DNA of 64,000 nt from Cryptomeria japonica (GCF_030272615.1 NC_081415.1:417851757-417915756), one strand, 5' to 3'. Counted from the first letter of the stretch, positions 22,272 to 32,079 are shown. Translations and numbers: made by a program. The notes: generated by a model from the letters alone, not told the origin.

Positions 22272-22930
22272 TTGGAGAAATGTTATATCTAACTACAACC
22301 ACACTGGATATCATGCATGTTGTTTGTTTAGCAGCTAGATTTCAACAAGAACCAAAAGAATCACATGTTGTTACAGTGAAAAGAATTTTTAGATATTTGA
22401 AGGAAACATAAAAATTCGGATTATGGTTTCCCAAAGATTCAAATTCCACTTTGACAGCCGATACAGATGTAGATTGGGCAGAAAGTGTTGATGACAGAAA
22501 AAGAACAAGTGGTGGAGCACTTTTCCTTGGCTCTTGGATAGTTGCTTGGTTAAGTAAGAAGCAGGATTTTGTGTCTCAATCCACTATTGAAGCTGAATAT
22601 TTTGTAGCGTCTTCATGTTGCACACATGTACTTTGGATGAAACCAAATTTGAAGGATATTGTTGTGTTGTTTGATGAAACCATCTGAACTATGTGTGATA
22701 ACACTAGTGCAATAAACATTTCTAAGAATCCGGTACAATATTCCAGAACAAAGCATATATCTATTTGGTATCACTTCTTGAGAGAAAAGATGTTAGATAA
22801 TGAAGTAAGGTTTGAATATGTTCCTACAAAACTATAGATTGCAGATATCTTCACCAAGGCATTGTGTAAAGATACTTTTGAGTATCTTCGATAGAAGTTA
22901 GGGGTATTACCCCCTCCTAGTTTGAACTGA
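22272..22930 (+). pseudogene. Copia RNase H relic
   Basis: RNase H would remove RNA from the RNA-DNA hybrid. Readable parts are TADTDVDWAESVDDRKRTSG (family Y-x-D-x-D-W-A-G with the Asp-Trp intact), STIEAEYFVASSCC (family S-x-x-E-A-E-Y) and MCDNTSAINISKNPV (family D-N-x-x-A). Stops: TAA 22409, TGA 22685, TAG 22835 and TAG 22892. The likely natural stop is TGA 22928. The tail after IADIFTKAL and YLR-stop-KLG is typical of the polyprotein C-terminus. Confidence 0.88.
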
Positions 22931-23174
22931 TGTGCATTTGGATGTACATTGGTCTAGTAAATTGCTTGATCATTATTGTCTGGATTAATGCTTGAGGGAT
23001 TCCTCTTAGGGGAAGCAGAGTAAGTTTCATAGGGGGAGATGTGCCTGCCTTTGTCCTTGACGTCAAAGGGGGAGAGATATAGAAAAATGATGATGCAAAG
23101 TTGCAAAGATATAGTAAGCGAGTTTTTTTTGTTTTTTGTTAATGGATGTTGCCATCAATGACAAAGGAGGAGAT
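22931..23174 (+). other. Copia 3' untranslated region with polypurine tracts
   Basis: Contains CATAGGGGGAGATG, CAAAGGGGGAGAGA and, directly before the LTR, CAAAGGAGGAGAT. The last is the working plus-strand primer by position; the earlier ones resemble spare polypurine tracts, as is common in plant copia elements. Confidence 0.75.
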
Positions 23175-24190
23175 TGTTGCAAATGTGATGTTGACGGTGC
23201 TAATATATTTGCAATGGTTGTCATTGATGTCAACATGTGGTTTTTTGTGTGGTTTTTCTAAGTTGTTTATTCGGAATATATTTCTCAAACTGTTTTGGTG
23301 CTCCAGAAGTTGTGCCCCGGATGATGTTTAGTGTTGACTGGTAATTGATTGTGTTGGTTGTGATCTATATTTCTCCATCTTCTAGATATGGTGTTGATTG
23401 CTTGGATTCATGTTTATCTTGGTTCCATTCTTGTTTTGCTTGGTTAAGAAGTGTTATTTTGGGTCCAGGCCGATCCGAAATTGGAGATTGTGTAATGGCA
23501 TTTTTGTAGCGTATGAATCTTGTTTTAGCTCTAGTATTTGAGATGGATGTAATGTGTTGATTTGACTGATGAAGCGTGTTGTGGTGTAGGCCACTTTTCA
23601 TTCCTTTACACCATGGGAATGTTTAGTGCAAACCTATTTTAAATTATGTTTAGCTAACTTGGAAGGTCATGTAGTTAGAAGGACGGTATAAGTAAAGGAT
23701 GATCAAAATGAATGAAGTAATGGAAGATATGCTAGATTGAAAAGATAAATCCGATTGATGATTGATATGAGAAGTTGTGCGAAGGTGTGTAGTGTGTTGT
23801 TAGGCACCAAAGACTGTTCTGACATTGTTGTTTGTGGCGGTTGTATCATAGTGGTGGATTTTCTTTTTTTTCTTTCTCTTCCAGCAGTGAGCCCTCCTAC
23901 ACTGAGCATTCTAGCAATGAGTCACCCTTGTAAAATCACCTTAACCGGTGTCATCCTAACAGGTGTTATATAGTAAGAACTAACATTCTCCATGGTTTTT
24001 GCCTTCTTGGATTTTCCACGTCATATATGGTGTTCATTGTGCATGACTTCTTTGTGAATGTGTGTGCTTTCATGTTTACATCTGTTCAAGTTAAATAATT
24101 TATAAGTCAGTTATTTTGAATGTGTGAAAGAATTAAAAATTTTAATTGACAACTGATTCACCCCCCTCTCAATTGTCTGTGCATTCAACA
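23175..24190 (+). mobile_element. Copia 3' LTR
   Basis: Starts TGTTGCAAATG right after the polypurine tract and ends GTGCATTCAACA, giving TGTTG...CAACA inverted ends. The end is preceded by TTCACCCCCCTCTCAATTG, the C-tract seen before all copia LTR ends in this window. It also holds the box GGTTTTTGCC...TTTTCCACGTCA (about 23994-24025) found in the other copia LTRs. No partner 5' LTR is present. Confidence 0.85.
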
Positions 24191-25041
24191 ATATGCTCCT
24201 TTATATTGATTTGTGTTCCTTTGTGTGCAACTAACTAGTTGTTGCCTTGATTGGTTGAGGCATTTGTAACTCTTGATTGGAATACCTTGTTAATGTGTAT
24301 GTTTTAATATTTAGAATATTTATAATAAGATTGTCTTGAGTATTTTTTAATATCAATTTTTAAAAAAAAATTAAATTGTAATAATCTTGAAGATTTTTTA
24401 CAATTCTTATTTTATTGCCCATAACACCTAAACTTTTAGATTAATGATATTCATGATAAATAATTTTTAAAAAATAAGAATTAAAAATCTTACATCTCTA
24501 TTTTACAAAATATAAATATTTTTTTAATAAAATAATAATAATTTTAATTTTGTTGTCAAATAATATATTAACTAGACGATAAGCTATTTTTGGTGGGAAG
24601 TCCCACTAGAAACATCATGTTTCACGTCATTTTTTCTTGTCATCATTTTTTCCATCGTCGATTTTTTCCATCGTTTTTTTGTCGACAATTTTTCCCACCT
24701 CATGCCACGTGCATGCTAGGGTTTTGTAATATTTGTCATCATTAGTAGTGTGGCACCCTTAGTTAATTTATTTGGCCAACCTGATTAGGATCCCATTGGA
24801 TTTGTGGTGGTAGGTCACAATTGTGATGATTGGTTGCTCGAGCATGTGGCTAATGGATTCTAGCAGGGTATGAAAGCCCTGTTGAAAAAATAGAATTCTC
24901 AAAAATATTTGAAGTTAATATTGCTTGTATATTATATCTTGTAGAGGGAAATGACACAGTTGATGTCTAATCTAGAATTTAAATATATTCTTATGCTCTA
25001 CTTACCTAATTCAAGCTAAAACATTACAAATTATTTTGTGT
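24191..25041. other. No recognisable gene
   Basis: A+T-rich DNA into which element A inserted. A TTTTTTCCATCGT word is repeated near 24645-24680. The same host sequence resumes after 33701. Confidence 0.5.
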
Positions 25042-25414
25042 ATTAATGTAGCGTCGTAAATTGTACGCACTTGCTAGGGTGGCACAATTTCACACCTTGT
25101 TTAGCACCCGCCTTGGCGCATTTTGCATTTTGCATTGCATTCCCCCTTTAGCACTTAATTAATTAAATTAATTAGGTCTAAGGTTCTATTTTATCATCTC
25201 CCATATCATAAAGTTGGGCCCTTTTCATTAAAGTGTGCCCCTTTCATTTTATTCTTCCAATACATCATTTAATCAAAAACCCTAATTAGGTCCTATTTTG
25301 AACTTGGGGGCTTGATTTCGAGGGTCAAAACATCTCGAAATCACCTGTAACTTCGAGATTCGCTCTAAAATCATCATATTCGACGGCCCTGAAAATTTGG
25401 TGAAAAGTTATCGA

Positions 25415-25442
25415 GACCATGGCGCTCGGAGTGTACATGGTC
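25415..25442. promoter_or_regulatory. Promoter-proximal dyad in element A LTR
   Basis: GACCATG and CATGGTC are perfect inverted arms separated by 14 bp. The dyad lies 125 bp upstream of the TATA box. The same arms occur at 32463-32490 in the 3' LTR. It could bind a dimeric factor or form a hairpin. Confidence 0.55.
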
Positions 25443-25567
25443 CCGAACATTTTTCCCGAAATTTTAGGAGCGCGATCCAATCATAAAATAAAGCTTAACC
25501 CCAAGAAATTGGTGGGAGATTCAATCTCTAGGTCGGCCTAAAGTTAAAATTAAGACCTAGGGTTTCA

Positions 25568-25575
25568 TATATAAG
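25568..25575 (+). promoter_or_regulatory. TATA box, element A 5' LTR
   Basis: TATATAAG, followed about 10 bp on by a CTCTCTTTCTTCA stretch suited to transcription start. The identical box in the 3' LTR is at 32616-32623. Confidence 0.7.
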
Positions 25576-26644
25576 AGCTCTCTTTCTTCATTTGAAAGGA
25601 TCCGAATTTTTGGTTTCAAGGGCCTTCTACGCAGCAAAAGAGGAGATCTTTGAAGACTTCAACAACATTCAAACATCCATCCATCAAGCATTCATCAAAT
25701 TCATTCATCCATTTAGGGCTTTGAAGACATTGAAGAGCAATAGGGGGTCACCGACTGAAGATTGGCTTGTACCCCTCTCTTGGGGTTGGGTATGATTTCA
25801 TGTTGTTTTCATGTCTTTGCATAAGCCTCATTATATCATTTGTATTCATGCTTTAGATCACTTTGCATCTTGATGTAGAGCATTTACTTTGTCAATTACA
25901 AGCAATTAGGGTTTACTTTCTAGGTTGCTCTAGCTTGCTTACTTGCATTTTAGGATCTTGCACACACACAAGGTCTACACACACTACTTTTACAATACAA
26001 CTTGGCTATTCATGGAGGTGGAAATCACCAAAGCAGGGGTTTGACTAAGGCAAAACCCTATATAGCTGCCTACAACCCTTTTCAGATATAAGTGCAGATT
26101 TCCGAATTCGAAGGACGTCGCAAGTTGCAGATCTGATGGAAGCGGACCGAGACAGAACTTCACACCAAATTCCAACCCAGAAGACCAGGACAGGGGCGTG
26201 GGGCGCCCTGGTCCCTGGGACAGGGGTGCTGGGCGCCCTGGTCCTTCTGTCAGACAGCAGTTTCAGGAGCAGTTTCAGGAGCAGAATCAGGACAGTGGCG
26301 CCCGCGCCCCCGTCCCAAACATTTTCACTCAGATTTTAACTCTGGGTACGCATTTGCATTCTTGTCTTGTCCTTGTGTTTACAGCTTTCCATTGTTTAGT
26401 TTCAATTCTGCAATCTTGTTAGTAGTTCATACTTACACTTTAGGGTTAATAGTTGAACTTGCATCATTCTATCTATCATTTGCAACAAAGGAATAGAAAT
26501 CCTAATAGGTAGCCCGTGGCTCTCTCTTCCACAAAAAGAAGTAGCCAATTGTGTGATACCTCTAGGCTCTTTCGTATTCCACGAATGTGTGTCAAAAGGT
26601 AGGATTAGGGCATGTTAGCCTAGTCTCACTTTTTCTCCTACACA

Positions 26645-26665
26645 TTTTTGTGAACCCGACGTGAA
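26645..26665 (+). promoter_or_regulatory. Primer-binding-site-like stretch, element A
   Basis: TTTTTGTGAACCCGACGTGAA follows the 5' LTR directly. Element C has TTTTGGTGAACCTAACGTAA at the equivalent place (47415-47440, minus strand). The shared core GTGAACCCGACGTGAA suggests one primer tRNA for both families. I cannot assign the tRNA; it is not the tRNA-Met site. Confidence 0.5.
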
Positions 26666-26980
26666 TTCCAATCTTCTCTAATTCTGATTTATGTTTTCAA
26701 ATTTGAGTGTTTATGCTATTTCAAATTTAAATTTGTATTTACAAGTTTTAATTTCTTGCAAGATTCAAAAAAAATTAGAGGAAATTTTTGCTAAAACCCT
26801 AATTTTGTTGAACTTGTGGATAGCTTAATTGGGATCAATAATTTCAAATCTGATTTAGGAACTCATTTGAATCATAAATTTCATTTTCTAAATCTAAATT
26901 CTAAGTGCTTGCATTGGTTAAAATTAAACATTTCCTTCTATTTTGCATGTGTTATCATTTGAAAGAGGAAAATTGTTGTC

Positions 26981-28180
26981 ATGATGCATTCATTTCATAG
27001 ATGTGATAAAGGGTTAGCTTCCCTTGTTTCAATTTTTCCTTCTCCTAAAGAACCTCCCCCCATCTATAACAACATTTTAGTGCCTAAAAGAGTTGCTACC
27101 AATCCCTTTGAGACTCTCCCATTCTCTAAGGATGAAGACTTTAAGAGTGATCTTGACAATTCTCATAAAATGTGCCCTTCCTATTTAGCTATCCTAGAGG
27201 AAGAGAATGATATCATAAACACCTTTCTTAATGTTACTTCACCTTCCCTACATGATGCCTCCCTAAGTGAAAAGGTATTGATGGACATTGACTTATTTTC
27301 TCCTAAAGTTGGTCCTTCCAATGGGGGCATGTTAGTGCAACAAGAGGTTATGAACACTTCTTTCAAAGATCTCCTTCCTAAGCATGAATCTTTGGAGAAA
27401 TATGTTCATGTTCCTCCTAAAAAACAATCCCTTCATGAGGATCCTTTTGTGCAAGAAGATGACATTATCCCTACATTTCCTAGTGATGGCATTTCCTTTT
27501 CCAACAAAATTCCCACTAGAGATGATGAATTAATGATAAATGCTTACCCTTCTCCTAAAGTTGGTCTTACCCATAAGCATCCCTTAGAGAAAGAAGATGA
27601 AATAATAAGAAATTTCCTTAATTCTCTCTCCCCTAAAGATCATATTGAACATATTTTGAGGAAAGAGGATGAGTTTAACACATCTATTGATGCTCTCCCT
27701 CCTAAGGATGAGGAATTAATAAACAATGTTATCTCCTCTCTCGAAATTGACAATACTTCAAACATTCCTTTCAACCACTTCACTATTTGGGATGAACCAT
27801 TAGAAGAAGGTATAGATTATTCTCTACCCCATGAGAGCACCCTAGCCAAAGGGGATGAAATCAAGATTGAAAACTCCCTTGATAGTTTCTCACCTTCCTT
27901 GAATCTCAATTATTCTCCCTCTAAAAATAAAGCATCTCCCTCTCCTCAACTTGGTTCTACTCATAAGGATACCCTAGTTCAAAGCAAGATGGTTAACATC
28001 TCTTTCAAAGATCTCCCTCTCAAAAGTGAGACTTTAGAGAGTAATGTTGATCCTTCTCCTAGAGATTTTATTCCCCATGTAGATCCTTTGATGATAGAGG
28101 ATGATATGACCTTTCCTAGTATTACTCTGCCTACTAGAACATCAATGCCTACCCCTTGTCTCTCTCCTAAAATTGTTTAA
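26981..28180 (+). CDS. Element A ORF1, repetitive acidic protein of unknown function
   Basis: I do not recognise this 399-residue protein. It begins MMHSFHRCDKG and is rich in Ser, Pro, Asp, Glu and Lys, with no transmembrane segment and no zinc knuckle. It contains two diverged copies of a segment of about 80-95 residues, starting near residues 107 (SPKVGPSNGGMLVQQEV) and 321 (SPQLGSTHKDTLVQSKM). Both continue (V)MN/VN-x-SFKDL, then a Lys/Glu run and an EDD-x-x-x-TFPS motif. Between them are shorter SPK/PPK-KEDE units. The frame ends at TAA 28178, where the next repeat start continues in another frame that flows into ORF2. One base was therefore probably lost near 28175, and ORF1 and ORF2 were one polyprotein. 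It occupies the place of gag; a disordered structural role is possible but not shown. Confidence 0.7.
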   Translation: MMHSFHRCDKGLASLVSIFPSPKEPPPIYNNILVPKRVATNPFETLPFSKDEDFKSDLDNSHKMCPSYLAILEEENDIINTFLNVTSPSLHDASLSEKVLMDIDLFSPKVGPSNGGMLVQQEVMNTSFKDLLPKHESLEKYVHVPPKKQSLHEDPFVQEDDIIPTFPSDGISFSNKIPTRDDELMINAYPSPKVGLTHKHPLEKEDEIIRNFLNSLSPKDHIEHILRKEDEFNTSIDALPPKDEELINNVISSLEIDNTSNIPFNHFTIWDEPLEEGIDYSLPHESTLAKGDEIKIENSLDSFSPSLNLNYSPSKNKASPSPQLGSTHKDTLVQSKMVNISFKDLPLKSETLESNVDPSPRDFIPHVDPLMIEDDMTFPSITLPTRTSMPTPCLSPKIV

Positions 28181-30207
28181 TCCGTGATGAGATTTTAGTG
28201 CAAGAGAAGACTATCAACAATTCTTCCAACACTTTTGTTCATTCCTCTAAACCATCCTCAATCAATTTGATACATGTGAATGAAACACCTAACAAACCTC
28301 TCTTCACTATCCAAGGTGCTTGTCCTTCTCAAAATTCTCAACCTTTAAATAAGCCTATCTTAGTGGTTCAAGGTGGTTATGCTAATGATTCTTTTTGCAC
28401 TCCTAACAAACCTATTATTACTGTGCAAGGAGGTTATTCTACTAAGAGCCCTTATGAGTATGCTAAGCAATTGACTAGAGAGAGTTATAATGCGGTTGTT
28501 CATACCTATAACACAAGAAACAATAGGCAGCCTAATCCTCCTCCAGTTATCCCAACTTCACTTCCTCCTTCCCAACCTATTCTTCCGCAAGCTCCACGTA
28601 TTTCACAAAATCTTGGTAAGGAATATGATCTCATAGAACAACTTAAAGCTACCCCTGCTAAGATATCCCTTTGGGATTTGATCCAAACTTCTTCCGCTCA
28701 TCATGGAATGTTACAAGATGCCTTGAAAGATTTGAATGTTCCTCCACCTAATACATCTAGTAATATAGTGTCTTTGGTTAACTCTGTGATGAATCCTAAA
28801 GCTCAAATTGTGTTTACTCAAGATGAGTTGCCTACTAGTGAAATTCAACATCAATATGATCCCTTGATGATTGTGGTTATCATAAATGACACTGCTATAA
28901 GACGAACACTGGTAGATAATGGTTCTGGCCTTAATGTGTGTAGCATTAATCTATTGCATAAGATGAATGTGGATACATCCCTTATTGAGCCTGACTCTCG
29001 TCCCATTCGAGGCTTTGATAATGTGGCTAAGTCTTCATTAGGTATTATCACCTTACCCATCACAGTGGGACCTGTTACTTTGCCTACTCCTATCCATGTT
29101 ATGTCGGGAAATCTAACATACAACTTGTTATTAGGGAGACCTTGGATTCACAGTATGCAAGTTGTCCCCTCTACATTGCATAGACAAGTTAAATTTATTT
29201 ATAATAATAAGACATATACCTTGATAGGTGATACTAATTTTCAAGCTTGTTTGCAAACATCTACTTCCAAAGGGAGTTCTTCTAAGCCTTCCTCTTCTAG
29301 TGATGACTCATTAAACAAGATACCTATGGATGAATCATCACCCTCTGATAATCAAAATTCTTTGGATGAGTCTGAAGTTCCTGAAGAAGATTCTTCTCAA
29401 CTTGAATCTACACATGAAAAGGCTTTTGATCCTGAGAAGGTTCTCGCAGAAGACGATTGGGGATCTCTTGATTTTAATCCCACCTTTGTAGGTGAGTATA
29501 GGGTTCCTCCTAGAGAGCTTAAAGTTAAAAAGAAGGAAGAAACAAGAGATCAATCAGTCTTACCTGAACCTATGAGCAATAATTTTGTGGCCGCTTCTCA
29601 AACTTCTTCTCCTCACACCTCTAATTCTGAAAAATTTGATTCTTTGTCTTATGAAAAACCACCTTTTCTTTCTGAAATGGCTAATCGTTATGGTCGTGGT
29701 TTTCATATTTTGGCTAAGAGTGGCTGTAGTGGAAATGGTTGTGGCACAAATGAACAAGGAATTAAAGTTCCTTTAGAACATAACATGCATGAATATTCAT
29801 TTGGACTTGGATATAATCTTTCTAAGCCCACCAAAGCATCTAAAAGACCATCTCTCAGTGTGAATGCTATATTTAGTAGTGATGATGATCTCACTTCAAC
29901 TAAATCATCTTCTACTTCTATCAACTCTCATTCCCCTCATAAGGAAATCTTGGCGATGAACAAATCTCTTTATGACTCCCCTCAAATTTCTAAATCCACT
30001 TATGAATCTTTATCTCCTATTCATCATAAAGTCCTTTCCTCCAGGGTTAAGGCTCTAATAAATTACACTCATCCCTCTTCTAAGATTTCTTGTGACTTTT
30101 CTTCTTCAATTTTTATCATTTTATACATGTTTTTGATCTCACTTATAGTTGAGCATTTAGCATGTCATATTCAAATACCTCATTTAGTCTATCATGTCTT
30201 TAAATAA
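28171..30207 (+). CDS. Element A ORF2: retropepsin and G-patch polyprotein fragment
   Basis: About 675 residues; the open frame begins after 28170 with no ATG near it, so it probably belongs to the ORF1 frame. Early on, three NKP-(I/L)-x-x-x-QG(G/A) units repeat (about residues 30-80, counting from 28198). Next comes YDLIEQLKATPAKISLWDLI, the segment that precedes protease in plant gypsy polyproteins. The retropepsin has LVDNGSGLNVCS (catalytic Asp at residue 240) and LLGRPWIHSM near residue 312; D-N-G instead of D-T-G is common in this lineage. After an acidic/Ser-rich linker a G-patch-like stretch follows (residues 494-550: GRGFHILAKSG, GTNEQGIK, GLGY). RT should follow but does not. The last 40 residues are hydrophobic by chance or as a run-on. 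The protease might process its own polyprotein. Confidence 0.82.
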   Translation, partial: NCLIRDEILVQEKTINNSSNTFVHSSKPSSINLIHVNETPNKPLFTIQGACPSQNSQPLNKPILVVQGGYANDSFCTPNKPIITVQGGYSTKSPYEYAKQLTRESYNAVVHTYNTRNNRQPNPPPVIPTSLPPSQPILPQAPRISQNLGKEYDLIEQLKATPAKISLWDLIQTSSAHHGMLQDALKDLNVPPPNTSSNIVSLVNSVMNPKAQIVFTQDELPTSEIQHQYDPLMIVVIINDTAIRRTLVDNGSGLNVCSINLLHKMNVDTSLIEPDSRPIRGFDNVAKSSLGIITLPITVGPVTLPTPIHVMSGNLTYNLLLGRPWIHSMQVVPSTLHRQVKFIYNNKTYTLIGDTNFQACLQTSTSKGSSSKPSSSSDDSLNKIPMDESSPSDNQNSLDESEVPEEDSSQLESTHEKAFDPEKVLAEDDWGSLDFNPTFVGEYRVPPRELKVKKKEETRDQSVLPEPMSNNFVAASQTSSPHTSNSEKFDSLSYEKPPFLSEMANRYGRGFHILAKSGCSGNGCGTNEQGIKVPLEHNMHEYSFGLGYNLSKPTKASKRPSLSVNAIFSSDDDLTSTKSSSTSINSHSPHKEILAMNKSLYDSPQISKSTYESLSPIHHKVLSSRVKALINYTHPSSKISCDFSSSIFIILYMFLISLIVEHLACHIQIPHLVYHVFK

Positions 30208-32079
30208 CATTAATGGCTATTATGTTGCTCATCATTATGTGACATTGGTAGCTCATTTACTGGGGGCTCATTGTCATTCATGATGGTACAATTTCAAGTG
30301 CAATCATATTTTTGAAGCAACATAATAGCCTAATTTTCTATGTTATCTCTTGTTCCTATGGGGACAAGAGTGATTTCATGCATCTCTTCTTTTTATGGTT
30401 AAAATTTCCCTTTGGGGTAATAGTGTGGAAATATTGATCATCTTTTCTTTAGAATCCTCTTTTCCTAGATATGGGAGAAGATGTGTATTCTCTTTCTTAT
30501 CCTACCCACTTCTTGTGAGGAGCATTTTACATACACTAATGTCTTGCTTGCATGAACTCATGTGAGTGTGTAGTACATTTTGCTTATGTCTAAATCTCTC
30601 CCTAGAAGATTGTGTACGTCCTTCTCATTGTCCTTATCCTTGGGAGGCAATGATCTTTTCTTATTTTTATCTAAGGATCCACTTTTTCCTATTTCGTGGA
30701 TGGTGTGAACTTTATTACTTGATGTTATTCCTTGTATGCATTTGTTGTTGTTTGTTCATGGATTCTCTCTTACAAGAGGTGTAAGTCCTTGACTACAACC
30801 TCTTTTGCACTTGGTAAAATACATCCATAATGAATTCACTCTCCCAATTGGGTTAAAAAGAGTGTCATCCTTCATTAAGAATCACTTTCACCTCGCAAAA
30901 GAAGGAAGTATTGCATTCTTATTCTCTTCTTTGTCTTATTCTAGAAGATGTTTGTCTAAGACAATTCCTCTCGGGGATAAGTGTCTTTTGTACAAAGATC
31001 TCTTCTCCTCTAAGGATCTCCTTTACACATACTACAAGATATCCCTTTTCAACTATCTTATCCTTGCTTAAAGAGTGCAAAAACTCCCTTGCTTGGATCT
31101 ATGACATTGTTGCATTTTTGGGGTATCTTCTTTTGTGATGAAGGTAGGTATCCTTGTTCTACTTTGCTTATGACATAAACATTACACTTTTTGAGCAATG
31201 GGTCATTCTCAGAACCATAGCACAGACTCTTAGAGCGAGATGTCTCCATTTTTCTTTTATACAACGTGATTATTCTCGGAACCAGAGCACAAACTCTTAG
31301 AGCGAGATGTCACGCTTTTGTACTATACATATACAGGTTGTAGCATACTCGGGCATAGACTCCTATGAGGTGCTTCTAACCTCACTTACACACACATGCA
31401 CGAGGTTGAGTGGAACTAGCGGCATAAGGCTAGACTTTCTCACTCTCCTCCCTTACATGGATCACCTAGACAGACTCTAGGGGCTAGTTTTCCATGTCCT
31501 TTTTCCCATGGATCACCTAGACAAGATCTAGGGGCGAGAAGTCCATGTTTTCTCTCTCACTATTCTTCTCATGGACCACCAATGTGTGTGTTCATGTTGC
31601 TTTTTCCTTTCTTTTCTTCTCTTTGCATTTTGTTTCCATTTACATCCTTCATCTTGCGTTAGAGAACTCTCAAATCCTCACATTCTTTGTTGTGTTGGAA
31701 TTGAGATTTAGTCCTCTTTCTTACCAAATGATTCTCCATTAGTTTTTGATCTCATATCAAATCTTCTTGTGAGCATTTGTCATCAATATTCTTTAACAAT
31801 TCGAAGTGGTAAACATGATACCCTGTTTCAACTCACTAAAATTAGCAAGCCGAAACAGGGGGGGGCATATAGCTACCCTCGAATTTTCATCACCTTCCTT
31901 AGTAAGCATTAGGTGATTTTGTGATCTAACGTGTGTTTTGTAGGGTGCGGTTCCTAACTGTGTACTGCAGATACCGCTGGGGGCTTCGTTCGACAGACTT
32001 ATGGATATATCCTTTTTCAAATAATGTTTACTTTTTTGTACTTTAGCTTGCATATGCACGTAGTGTTCATATGACCGCT
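30208..32079 (+). ncRNA. Element A 3' noncoding region with structured repeats
   Basis: No frame here looks like protein; short frames follow the T-rich bias. Between 31200 and 31560 there is an array of degenerate units of about 50-70 bp with core CA-N-ACTC-N-TAG-N-G. The two best copies (31203-31245, 31270-31312) match at about 38 of 43 bases, and several units form hairpins. The region sits where pol should be and would be part of the genomic RNA. An RNA packaging or dimer role is speculation. Confidence 0.5.
31203..31547 (+). repeat. Hairpin-forming degenerate tandem repeats
   Basis: Two adjacent units (31456-31496 and 31507-31547) each nest two stems: CATGGA/TCCATG outside and CCTAGA/TCTAGG inside, with 5-nt loops CAGAC and CAAGA. 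Further hairpins are CATAG/CTATG (31354-31367), AACCTC/GAGGTT (31378-31407) and CTAGC/GCTAG (31416-31433). Unit cores at 31220, 31288, 31355 and 31470 align with one another. Confidence 0.65.

Larger units (their letters stand above)
19140..24190 (+). mobile_element. Ty1/copia element, 5'-truncated, with 3' LTR
   Basis: The order gag, protease, integrase, RT, RNase H, polypurine tracts, 3' LTR is that of Ty1/copia. The 5' LTR and the first part of gag are missing; the next feature upstream is an unrelated LTR. The coding region is broken by about ten stop codons and at least two frameshifts, so it is dead. It is diverged from the minus-strand copia at 58.5-62.9 kb but clearly of the same broad lineage. 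Confidence 0.9.
25047..26644 (+). mobile_element. Element A 5' LTR
   Basis: 1,598 bp, TGTAGCGTCGTAAATTG... to ...TTCTCCTACACA. Order inside: dyad at 25415-25442, TATA box 25568-25575, a candidate 5' splice site near 25791, a conserved box at 26014-26058, a pyrimidine/AG stretch near 26080-26096 that looks like a 3' splice site, and a second dyad with GGCGCC at 26183-26213 followed by a related copy to 26247. Confidence 0.95.

Noticed and set aside
25592-25795. 67-codon frame present in both LTRs of element A
   Set aside because: It starts with TTG, not ATG, and is shared only because the LTRs are copies of each other; no sign of selection.
28171-28200. Programmed ribosomal frameshift between ORF1 and ORF2 of element A
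   Set aside because: No clear slippery heptamer followed by a stable hairpin is visible; the repeat phase is better explained by a one-base loss.
30080-30207. Hydrophobic C-terminus of element A ORF2 as an envelope-like membrane anchor
   Set aside because: A single T-rich hydrophobic stretch at the end of a frame running into noncoding sequence; no signal peptide, cleavage site or Cys pattern.
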